DNA of 25,962 bases from Rhizorhapis sp. SPR117 (GTDB lineage Bacteria > Pseudomonadota > Alphaproteobacteria > Sphingomonadales > Sphingomonadaceae), in assembly GCF_021742065.1 (NCBI RefSeq), contig NZ_JAKKIE010000051.1, positions 1-25,962 on the forward strand, given 5' to 3'. The translations under genes and the position numbers were made by a program. Positions 15,648-22,832 of this stretch are shown here, piece by piece (within the stretch, counting starts at the first letter, position 1; every line of letters starts with the position of its first letter). The notes under the pieces were generated by a model. It was not told the origin of the DNA, made no database searches, and saw only the letters and a program-made list of their open reading frames with translations.

Positions 15648-17456
15648 ATGGGGCACGAATATTACGCCTTCATAAGCTACAGCCACAGCGATGAGGCGAT
15701 CGCCAAATGGCTTCACAGGAAGCTGGAAACATATCGCTTCCCATCAAGGCTGGTCGGCAAGGCGACCAGCTTCGGTTCGCTGCCCCGCAATCTGGTTCCG
15801 ATTTTTCGCGACAGGGAAGAACTGTCGGCAGGAGCAAGCCTGCCTGAAAAGGTCCAACGGGCGCTTGCCGCATCGCATGCGCTGCTTGTCATCTGTTCGC
15901 CCGATGCAGCGGCCTCCGCCTGGGTCAATCGGGAGATTGAGGAATTCCGGGCTCTGCACCCCGAACGGCCGATCTTGCTCGCGCTGGTCGACGGATCGCC
16001 CGAAACGGCATTTCCGCCTGCGATTTCGGCGGGTGAGGCATATACCCCATATGAACCCCTTGCATCGGATCTGAGGCCGGAGGGAGACGGCCGGCGCCTC
16101 GGCCTGCTTAAATTATTGGCGGGACTGGTCGACATTCCCCTGGGCGATCTGGTGCAACGCGACGCACAACGCAAAATGCGCCGCGTGACGACTGTCACGA
16201 TAGTTGCGCTGCTGGCTGTGGCAATATTATCGACGTTAACGATCATGGCGGTTCAGGCCCGCTATGAAGCGGAGCGTCAACGGGCCTCAGCGGAGGGTTT
16301 GATAGAATTCATGCTTACCGATTTGCGTGAACGGCTGGAAGGGGTCGGCAGGCTGGACATATTGTCGGCGGTCAACAACCGCGCGCTTTCCTATTACAGG
16401 CGGCAGGATCTCGATCGGCTGCCGGCGTCCTCGCTGGAACGGCGCGCGCGCATCCTGCTCGCCATGGGCGAGGACGACGAACAACGCGGCGATCTCGTCC
16501 GCGCGCTTGCCCAGTTCGAGGAGGCGGCGCGCACCACCGGACGATTGCTGGAACAGGACCCTGATGATCCTGAACGCATATACGCCCACGCCCAGAGTGA
16601 ATTCTGGTTCGGCCTCATCGCCTGGCGCACCCAGCGGGTCGCGGCGGCTCAAAAGGCGTTCGAGCGTTATGAGCAACTGGCGAACCAGCTCATCGGACAG
16701 GAACCCGCAAAGCCTGACTGGCTGATGGAGGCGGGCTATGCGGCGAGCAATCTCGGTACTCTATTGCTGCGTGATCGCGGAGACGCGCCCGCCGCCGAGA
16801 AACGTTTCCGCGCTTCGCTGGCGCGGTTTGAGAAGGCGCTGGCCATGAGGCAGGAGGACGACAGTATAAAATGGGAAATCGCCGATTCTCATGGCTGGAT
16901 AGCCGACGCCTATCGCGCCCAGCGGCGCTATGCCGATGCTTTGGCCGAACGAAAGCGACAAACCGATATCCTCAAGGGCCTGATCGTCAAATATCCGCGC
17001 AATGTTCAATATAAGCGCGGGTGGCTCAGCAATGATCTGGGCATGGCATTGGTCGAACTGGACTCGGGTGCCACCATCGAGGCGGAGAAGCGTTTGCGGG
17101 AAACCTATCGCCGGGCAACCGAATTGGCGGCGATGGACCGGGCCAATGACAATCTGGAAAAGCGGCGGATAGCGACCGGCCTGTTTCTGGTAAAGGCAAT
17201 CCTGCGCAACGCACCGACCCTGCCGCCTCCCGCGCTCCGGGAAAGCCGCCGCCTGCTTGCGGACTGCGCTTCCGCCACAGCCCGTGAAGACGTGGAGATC
17301 GGACAGTTTTGCGGACTTCTCACAGCACGGCTGGAGCGGCGCAAGCCCAGCATCCAGTTGGCCGATATCGCGGTAAAAGGACAGTTTTCTCCACGGTGGG
17401 GCATCGATTTTGCGGCCGAATTCAGCGATGTTGGTAGTAGCGGGGGAGAAAGATGA
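15648..17456 (+). CDS. TIR-domain, single-pass membrane protein with TPR region
   Basis: A 602-aa protein. Residues about 4-140 are a TIR domain: Y-Y-A-F-I-S-Y-S-H-S-D (5-15), the P-I-F-R-D-R-E-E-L box (51-59), then A-L-L-V-I-C-S-P and S-A-W-V-N-R-E-I, in which E96 aligns with the catalytic glutamate of NAD-cleaving TIR domains. A basic K-M-R-R stretch precedes one transmembrane helix (about 180-202), so the TIR part should be cytoplasmic and the C-terminus on the far side. Residues about 250-580 are helical repeats of TPR type (A-L-A-Q-F-E-E-A-A, A-A-Q-K-A-F-E-R-Y, F-R-A-S-L-A-R-F-E-K-A-L). Start ATG 15648 has AGGG 5 nt upstream; ATG 15633 and TTG 15597 are alternatives. First of three genes; likely a signalling or NADase effector protein. 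Confidence 0.85.
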   Translation: MGHEYYAFISYSHSDEAIAKWLHRKLETYRFPSRLVGKATSFGSLPRNLVPIFRDREELSAGASLPEKVQRALAASHALLVICSPDAAASAWVNREIEEFRALHPERPILLALVDGSPETAFPPAISAGEAYTPYEPLASDLRPEGDGRRLGLLKLLAGLVDIPLGDLVQRDAQRKMRRVTTVTIVALLAVAILSTLTIMAVQARYEAERQRASAEGLIEFMLTDLRERLEGVGRLDILSAVNNRALSYYRRQDLDRLPASSLERRARILLAMGEDDEQRGDLVRALAQFEEAARTTGRLLEQDPDDPERIYAHAQSEFWFGLIAWRTQRVAAAQKAFERYEQLANQLIGQEPAKPDWLMEAGYAASNLGTLLLRDRGDAPAAEKRFRASLARFEKALAMRQEDDSIKWEIADSHGWIADAYRAQRRYADALAERKRQTDILKGLIVKYPRNVQYKRGWLSNDLGMALVELDSGATIEAEKRLRETYRRATELAAMDRANDNLEKRRIATGLFLVKAILRNAPTLPPPALRESRRLLADCASATAREDVEIGQFCGLLTARLERRKPSIQLADIAVKGQFSPRWGIDFAAEFSDVGSSGGER

Positions 17457-17493
17457 ACGTACAGGCAGCCACTCACACCGAACGGAGGTTATA

Positions 17494-17979
17494 ATGTCGA
17501 GCCAGCTTCTTCCTATTTCCCGATCCGGCAAGGACGAATCACCGTCCAGAAAGCAGATCATCATGATCCTGCAAAATATAGACCCGCTCAACCCCGTCGC
17601 CCGCTTCGTCCCGGAACGCTGCGACAGGGACGGATGGGGACCGTTTGACGTCAATGTCGCCACGGTAACCGGCGGGCAGGCGGAAGAAGTCAGCGTCCGT
17701 GTCGTGATCCTGCAGGATGATCTGGTCTTCATGACCGACGAACAGGATGTGACTGCGGGATGCGCGACTTCGCAGAAATATTTGCGGCGCGTTTCTCCCC
17801 CCTCATCCGAACCGGCACGGGATCTCGAATTTCTTATTGCCCCCCTTGGCCCCAATGATCCGGAGCTGCAATTTAATCTGGGCCTGATCGCTTCCGGAGA
17901 AAGAACCGATTGCGACGGCAAGCCGGTCCGCTGGCGCCTGCCTTTCATCCTCGATCCCAAAATTCGCAATCTGAATTAA
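17494..17979 (+). CDS. Uncharacterised protein between TIR and SLOG genes
   Basis: A 161-aa soluble protein, no signal peptide or membrane helix. ATG 17494 has GGAGG about 7 nt upstream. The chain opens with a polar stretch, then an amphipathic segment with I-D-P-L-N-P-V-A-R-F, a compact block D-R-D-G-W-G-P-F-D-V-N-V-A-T-V-T-G-G and V-R-V-V-I-L-Q-D-D-L-V-F, then V-T-A-G-C-A-T-S-Q and a C-terminal part with L-E-F-L-I-A-P-L-G-P. I recognise no family. It sits 37 bases after the TIR gene and 55 before the SLOG gene, on the same strand, so it is probably part of the same system, as adaptor, sensor or regulator. That role is inferred from position only. Confidence 0.65.
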   Translation: MSSQLLPISRSGKDESPSRKQIIMILQNIDPLNPVARFVPERCDRDGWGPFDVNVATVTGGQAEEVSVRVVILQDDLVFMTDEQDVTAGCATSQKYLRRVSPPSSEPARDLEFLIAPLGPNDPELQFNLGLIASGERTDCDGKPVRWRLPFILDPKIRNLN

Positions 17980-18034
17980 TTATGGATTTGATGTTTTCGC
18001 TTGATCCGGGCATCGCTTCGTCAGCGGGTGGCCT

Positions 18035-19639
18035 GTGAGCATCGGACAGCGGCGTTCCTTGCTCCTGCCGATAATCGCGCATGCGCGGGCAGGCGCGCTG
18101 GATCATGCCTGGCGCCTTTTTCAGCAGGCCGGTCTCGATCGCGACGATGACGATCCGCGCGCGCTCAGCCTCAAGGGGCGGTTGCTCAAGGATTTTGCGC
18201 TGCGTTCTGCGGGTAAGGAGCGGTTGCGCTTCTATCGTGAAGCGGCCGTGGCTTATCAACGCGCCGCTGAAATCGGGCAAGCGAGCTATCCACTCATCAA
18301 TGCGGCGACCCTGTCCATGCTGGCCGGAGACGACAGCAAGGCCGACAAGCTGGCGACCATGGCAATCGACTGGATCAAAGCCAATCCCGATGAGCCGGAG
18401 ACGCCTTATTATCATGCCGCCACCATCGCGGAGGCGCTCTTGCTGCTGCGGAGGGAAGAGGAAGCCCGTGCGACGCTGATAGATGCGATCGCGCTTGCGC
18501 CCAGAGCCTGGGAAGATCACGCATCGACCCTCCGCCAGTTCGCCCTGATTCTGGAAACGCAACAGGCGCCTGCCGAATGGCTTGATGCGTTGCGGCCGCC
18601 GCGTTCGCTTCATTTCAGCGGTCATATGTCATTCAGCGACGAAGCGGCGAATGACGCGCTTCTGGCGCAAATCGCCGAGATGATCGCGGACGAGAAAATC
18701 GGTTTCGGATTCGGGGCGCTTGCCGCCGGAGCAGACATTATCATCGCGGAGGCTTTGCTGGAAGCCGGCGCAGAAGTTCATGCGATATTGCCCGGAGGGG
18801 TAGAGGCGTTCGCGGCTCGTTCGGTCGATCCGTTCGGTTCAGCGTGGCGCAAGCGCTTCGACGTTGTGCTGGAACGGGCCGAAATGATCCGCCCGGTGCG
18901 TCCGCTGGATAGTCTGCCGGACGAGGCGGTGATCGACACCGCTGCCGTCATAGCGATGGGTCTGGCAATTAGGCATGCACAAGGGCTGGAGAGCGAAGCG
19001 ATCCAGTGTCTGGTGGTCGATCCCGATCAGCCGCACACCGCACCGGGCGCATCGACAACACGGGCTGCCGAAGCCTGGAACCGGACGGGGTTGCGCCAGC
19101 GGTTGATCGCGGCGGCACGGCAAAGCATCCTTGCGGAACGTCATGCCGCAGATTCGGAGGAAAATGCGCAACGCGCTTTCGCCCTGCTGGCAATGGGATC
19201 GCGCAAAACCGCCGATGATGCCCCGCCACCCGAAAGCGAACTGGCGCGCCTTCACGAAGCGGTCGCCGATCTACATCCCGCAATGCCGCCATTCTGGTCG
19301 GGCGAATATCTCATATTAACGTTTCAGCACCCGCAGGACGCCATGGATGCAGGAGCGAAACTGAGCGGGGAAGGTTGGCCCGTAGGCGGGGACTTTTGCG
19401 TCGGCCTGCCAGTTTTCGATCCTTTCGCCGGGAAGCAGCGCTTGCCTGCGCACTCGGTTGCCGCGTGCTGCGGCGCATGTGCTTCCTCGCTGGACGGCGG
19501 TTTTCAGGCCACGGAGGATCTCGCCGCGGCCATCATCCTCCAGTCGCCCGGCCGCTGCATCGCCGAGCTGGTGGGCGAATTCGAACCTTCAAATGGTGAA
19601 TTCCCAATCCCGCTATTCTCCTTGCGTCCCCGCCTATAG
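18035..19639 (+). CDS. TPR-SLOG protein with cyclase-like C-terminal domain
   Basis: A 534-aa soluble protein in three parts. Residues 1-185 are helical repeats of the TPR type seen in MAP3K TRAFs-binding/TPR-S proteins. Residues about 190-290 are a Rossmann-like SLOG domain: L-H-F-S-G-H-M (192-198), G-F-G-F-G-A-L-A-A-G-A-D (223-234), E-A-L-L-E-A-G-A-E-V-H-A-I-L-P-G, and a W-R-K-R-F tail. The last 110 residues follow the pattern of class III nucleotidyl cyclases, ending F-Q-A-T-E-D-L-A-A, then E-L-V-G-E-F and I-P-L-F-S-L, but without obvious metal-binding aspartates. Start is GTG 18035 with a weak GGTGG. SLOG domains bind or process nucleotide ligands, as in ThsA of Thoeris. The stop overlaps a convergent regulator gene by 6 bases. 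Confidence 0.75.
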   Translation: MSIGQRRSLLLPIIAHARAGALDHAWRLFQQAGLDRDDDDPRALSLKGRLLKDFALRSAGKERLRFYREAAVAYQRAAEIGQASYPLINAATLSMLAGDDSKADKLATMAIDWIKANPDEPETPYYHAATIAEALLLLRREEEARATLIDAIALAPRAWEDHASTLRQFALILETQQAPAEWLDALRPPRSLHFSGHMSFSDEAANDALLAQIAEMIADEKIGFGFGALAAGADIIIAEALLEAGAEVHAILPGGVEAFAARSVDPFGSAWRKRFDVVLERAEMIRPVRPLDSLPDEAVIDTAAVIAMGLAIRHAQGLESEAIQCLVVDPDQPHTAPGASTTRAAEAWNRTGLRQRLIAAARQSILAERHAADSEENAQRAFALLAMGSRKTADDAPPPESELARLHEAVADLHPAMPPFWSGEYLILTFQHPQDAMDAGAKLSGEGWPVGGDFCVGLPVFDPFAGKQRLPAHSVAACCGACASSLDGGFQATEDLAAAIILQSPGRCIAELVGEFEPSNGEFPIPLFSLRPRL

Positions 19640-20317
19640 AATCATTTCTTCGAGCCGGTCGGGCGCAACAATGGTCAGGCCGTTGCCTTCGCGCCGGATC
19701 AATCCGCGCCGGTAGAGAGCATTGACGGCGCGCGATACGGTTTCCCTTGTCGTTGCAACCTGCAGCGCCAGTTCGGAAAGCACGGGCGCAGGGCGGATTG
19801 TCATATCGCCATTTTCCCGCGCGCGCCGGAGCAGTTCCGCATGAATGCGCCCGACGGCGCTTAGTGCCGCACGTTCGTACATCCGGCGGGTCGCCTTGCG
19901 AAGACGGTGAAGCAGCATGCGGGAAAGCGCAAGCCCGATACATCCGAATTGCTCGGCCAGCATGGCGAGTTCACCAGCATCGATGACCAGCACGGTGACA
20001 TCTCCTGCGGCTATGACATCGGCATCCTGCGGTGTCCCGTCCGCTTCTTCGAGGGCGCCGAACAACTCGCCCTGATAATATTCGTGCAGCAAAATCATCT
20101 GGCCATCGACAGAATAAAACAGCGCCTTGGCAAAGCCCGACACGATAAGATAGGCGAGACCGACAACGTCGCCCTGCCGCAGGATTAAGCTGCGCGAATG
20201 GAAGCTGTTCAGCTTCCCCGCGCGCGCGACCACTGCCGCGATCTCGTCCGAACAGGCAAATGCGCTCGCCACTGCGGCAATCGCCATCTCGTCGGTTCTG
20301 GAAGAAAGCGTCTTCAT
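19634..20317 (-). CDS. Crp/Fnr-family transcription regulator
   Basis: A 227-aa regulator. An N-terminal cyclic-nucleotide-type beta-barrel (about residues 30-125, with I-L-R-Q-G-D and Y-Y-Q-G-E-L-F-G) is joined by a long helix (L-S-R-M-L-L-H-R-L-R-K-A) to a winged helix-turn-helix. The recognition helix T-T-R-E-T-V-S-R (189-196) has E192, S195 and R196, the trio that in FNR reads TTGAT half-sites. The cluster of cysteines that holds an Fe-S centre in FNR is absent, so oxygen sensing by that route is unlikely. Start ATG 20317 has only a weak ribosome site; M11 at 20287 is possible. Gene ends tail-to-tail with the TPR-SLOG gene. Targets unknown; the oxidase operon is one possibility. Confidence 0.88.
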   Translation of the reverse strand: MKTLSSRTDEMAIAAVASAFACSDEIAAVVARAGKLNSFHSRSLILRQGDVVGLAYLIVSGFAKALFYSVDGQMILLHEYYQGELFGALEEADGTPQDADVIAAGDVTVLVIDAGELAMLAEQFGCIGLALSRMLLHRLRKATRRMYERAALSAVGRIHAELLRRARENGDMTIRPAPVLSELALQVATTRETVSRAVNALYRRGLIRREGNGLTIVAPDRLEEMIL

Positions 20318-20492
20318 GTCGGGAACAGGAATAGCCGTCCCGCCGCCAAGTGCAACGGAGCAGCGATCCTGATCATCCCGAAATTCATGGATGAAGCCAT
20401 CCTGTGCAGATATCGCTTTCAGTGCTCTATCCTGTCTGGTCGTGGGCCGGAATGCATTAATTTTTCACTCCCGGACGTGGTTGACGCAGTAA

Positions 20493-20523
20493 ACAGCTCC
20501 CCCGCGCGCAACGGAGGAGCTGT
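20493..20523 (-). terminator. Hairpin after the four-gene operon
   Basis: Read on the minus strand, ACAGCTCCTCCG and CGGGGGAGCTGT form a 12-bp stem (one G-U pair) with a 7-base loop, 16 bases past the stop of the 216-aa gene. Only a short T stretch (TTTACT) follows, so it is a moderate intrinsic-terminator candidate or an RNA-protecting hairpin. Confidence 0.6.
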
Positions 20524-20538
20524 ACATCACCGCATGAT

Positions 20539-21189
20539 TCAGCAGTACGAGGAGGCTTGCTCCAGAAAGCGCTCATCCGTGATCGAAATGCCCGGCGAGG
20601 TTACGACCGCGAAAAACACGGTCTGCCCCGTCACGATTTCGACCTTGTCCGGCTGCGCCTTGCCGTCGGCGATCATGACGATTGTCCCGTCACCCAGCTT
20701 TGCCCGCCATTTCCGGATGTCGGCCTCGCATTTGCATGCCGGATCGACGACCTTGACGACACCGCCAATGCCGCTGCCATAGGCGTCTTTCCAGCTATAT
20801 TCGCCGGGATGTCCAAAGGCGTGGCTATAACCGCATTCATTGGTCAGGCGGCCGCTGTCGAAAAACGCCTGATCGCCGGCGATGACGAAGGGCGGGACAT
20901 CGGCGCTGACGCAGTTCCACAGGACCAGGTCGCCAACATCGATTGTCAGTTCCTTGTTGTCGGGCGCATATTGCGCGCCGCGCCCCTTGATGAAGACATT
21001 ATGCTGCTTCATCTCGCCATCCTTCTTGCCGTCCTTGACGACGATCATATGGGGCCGCTCCTCGCTGAGCGCCGCAGTGCCCGCAGGCAGGATGGCATAG
21101 GAATAGCGCCCCGGCCGCATGAACCGCTGGGCATAGCAATCCGTGCGGCGGATGGCGCGGCTGTCGAAGATATTCTGGTTCATGTTCAT
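20539..21189 (-). CDS. Degenerate cupredoxin-like protein, last gene of unknown operon
   Basis: A 216-aa protein without a signal peptide. Residues about 60-150 follow a plastocyanin-type strand order: H-N-V-F-I-K-G, then L-T-I-D-V-G-D-L-V-L-W-N, then F-F-D-S-G-R-L, then Y-S-H-A-F-G-H-P-G-E-Y-S-W and G-I-G-G-V-V-K-V. The positions that normally hold the copper ligands are not His/Cys/Met: P-P-F-V-I replaces the first His region, K-D replaces Cys, and Ile replaces Met. A second half-domain (K-V-E-I-V-T-G-Q-T-V-F-F-A-V) is near the C-terminus. ATG 21189 has AAAGGAG 7 nt upstream. Probably a structural or protein-binding fold, not an electron carrier. Fourth gene of the operon; function unknown. 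Confidence 0.7.
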   Translation of the reverse strand: MNMNQNIFDSRAIRRTDCYAQRFMRPGRYSYAILPAGTAALSEERPHMIVVKDGKKDGEMKQHNVFIKGRGAQYAPDNKELTIDVGDLVLWNCVSADVPPFVIAGDQAFFDSGRLTNECGYSHAFGHPGEYSWKDAYGSGIGGVVKVVDPACKCEADIRKWRAKLGDGTIVMIADGKAQPDKVEIVTGQTVFFAVVTSPGISITDERFLEQASSYC

Positions 21190-21207
21190 GATGAAACTCC
21201 TTTCCTG

Positions 21208-22011
21208 TCAGGCCGAAATATCGGCGGTGAGAACCAGCTCATCCTCGGCGCCATTATGCGCGACCGAGGCGGCGATGGCGTCGATGACGATATCAACTTG
21301 AGGATCGACGGCGCTTTGCGCGGGCAGCACCGGGAACAGCTGGGGTTGATTGTATATCGGGATTTTGATCCCGCTGACGAAGGGTGTCAGTATCGGTCCC
21401 AGGAAACCGGTGAGGCCCGCTATGCCAATCGCCAGCAATATCGCGTTGACCGCCAGTGCCAGAAACGGCCCGATGAACGGGATGGCGAGCAGGATCGGCG
21501 TGACCGCCAGCCCGATGGCCGCGAGCAGCGCCGCGGTGGTCGCGCCGAATTGCAGATTGGGAATACCGACGATCACCGCCTGCACCTTCCAGACGCCGCC
21601 GACGAGACTGATATCGAGCCGGAAGTCGGCATCGGCCTTGATGAAGTCGGCAAAATGCACCGGAACGCTGATCGTCGGCCAGTCGATGCAGATCTTCGGT
21701 GTGCAGACCTTGCCGACGCACGGTATGTTGATACACACCTGCGGCAGGCAGAAGTCGGGCAATATCGTGCTGAGGTCGATGCCGAAGCTGAGGTTTATAT
21801 CCCAGTCTACCCGCAGATCGTCGAGCCGGATGATGTCCGGCGGGATGAGGTCGACATCGCCGTTGGTCAGGCTTGCACTGACGGAATAGCTGGCGACAAA
21901 TGGCCCCAGGCTTCCCGAACCGCTGTCCGATTGCACAGGAATGAGGCTGATCGCCGTATCCAGCAATGTGTTGGCGCCAGCTTCATCGAGCGCCGCAATA
22001 ATCTCTGCCAT
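21208..22011 (-). CDS. Uncharacterised protein with long hydrophobic segment
   Basis: A 267-aa protein, no family recognised. The N-terminal 150 residues are beta-rich with alternating polar and apolar residues (for example D-L-R-V-D-W-D-I-N-L-S-F-G-I-D-L) and a Cys cluster with C-L-P-Q-V-C-I-N-I-P-C-V-G-K-V-C. Residues about 160-215 are a long hydrophobic run rich in Ala, Leu, Ile and Pro/Gly turns, which could form a buried helical hairpin in a membrane, like pore-forming proteins, or a lipid-facing region. The tail is acidic. No signal peptide. ATG 22011 has AAAGGAG 7 nt upstream, almost the same site as in the following gene. Third gene of the operon. A lipid-binding (TULIP-like) fold is a guess from the strand pattern only. 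Confidence 0.65.
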   Translation of the reverse strand: MAEIIAALDEAGANTLLDTAISLIPVQSDSGSGSLGPFVASYSVSASLTNGDVDLIPPDIIRLDDLRVDWDINLSFGIDLSTILPDFCLPQVCINIPCVGKVCTPKICIDWPTISVPVHFADFIKADADFRLDISLVGGVWKVQAVIVGIPNLQFGATTAALLAAIGLAVTPILLAIPFIGPFLALAVNAILLAIGIAGLTGFLGPILTPFVSGIKIPIYNQPQLFPVLPAQSAVDPQVDIVIDAIAASVAHNGAEDELVLTADISA

Positions 22012-22035
22012 GATGTATCTCCTTTCCCGCAGCTC

Positions 22036-22746
22036 TCAAAGAGTGCCGCGCATCTTGATCTGATCGTCCTCGATGAGCGGGCCGACCGTGGGAACGAGCT
22101 GGAACGCGCCTGCGCGCAAGGCCCGCAGCGGCAGACGGATTTCCGCCAGCACCGCCTGCAGGATCATGAAGAGCAGGCATTCGAGGAAGGATTCGAGTTC
22201 GTCGGGCTTGATATCGACGATCTCGACCTGATCGACCGCGAGGGCGATGGCGTCCTCTCCGGTCGACGCCATCACATGCTCCAGATGGCCGATCATGAAG
22301 AGCTGAAGCCTGAAACAGGTCAGCTCCGCAATCGGGTGGGTGTCGCGCGGCTTGTCCGGGTTGTTCGGATTGTCGCCATGCGTCGGGCTGTGCGGCCGGG
22401 GCGGCTTGGGGTCGATTCGGATCTTGCGGCAATCGATGCAGAGTTCCGCATCCAGCCTGCCGCTATACTGGCCCGGCCCCAGCGCCAGTTCCGGCGGCAG
22501 CGGATCGGTCTGCTTGAACAGATCGATATGGGGAATGCCAAGGCGTATCCGCCAGTTTATGCCGCCCGGAATGCCGGGAAACGGGATCGCCGCCATCGCC
22601 GTTTCCGCGACCGTGGTAACCGGCACGAAACTGGGCGATCCGTAGACCAGATAGCGCGGACGATCCGTGCAAAAGGCGGTGATCAGGTCGTTGAGCGCCG
22701 TTTCGTGGACACTGGCGAAGACGGCTTCTGCTTCGGTAAGACTCAT
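22036..22746 (-). CDS. Uncharacterised protein, second gene of unknown operon
   Basis: A 236-aa protein of unrecognised family. ATG 22746 has AAAGGAG 7 nt upstream; the frame continues upstream but lacks a better start. It begins with a helical stretch (A-V-F-A-S-V-H-E-T-A-L-N-D-L-I-T-A-F), then beta-like segments (I-N-W-R-I-R-L-G-I-P, L-D-A-E-L-C-I-D-C), a Pro/Asn-rich loop (about residues 115-140), and a helical C-terminal half with L-E-C-L-L-F-M-I-L-Q-A-V-L. The overall order, helix then beta segments then a hydrophobic part, loosely resembles the next protein. No signal peptide. Role unknown; it should act with its operon neighbours. Confidence 0.65.
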   Translation of the reverse strand: MSLTEAEAVFASVHETALNDLITAFCTDRPRYLVYGSPSFVPVTTVAETAMAAIPFPGIPGGINWRIRLGIPHIDLFKQTDPLPPELALGPGQYSGRLDAELCIDCRKIRIDPKPPRPHSPTHGDNPNNPDKPRDTHPIAELTCFRLQLFMIGHLEHVMASTGEDAIALAVDQVEIVDIKPDELESFLECLLFMILQAVLAEIRLPLRALRAGAFQLVPTVGPLIEDDQIKMRGTL

Positions 22747-22832
22747 GATGATTCTCCTTTCAGGGGATGAGAAATGGCGCCGGACGGGATGGTCGAGTCG
22801 TGTCCCGGCCACCCGCCCGGCTTGCCATCATC

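Noticed and set aside
20557..22770. A 737-codon open frame on the plus strand across the 216-, 267- and 236-aa genes
   Set aside because: Its product is a low-complexity Arg/Asp/Gly/His-rich chain typical of the reverse strand of GC-rich genes, it has no ribosome site, and three minus-strand genes with strong sites fill the same span.
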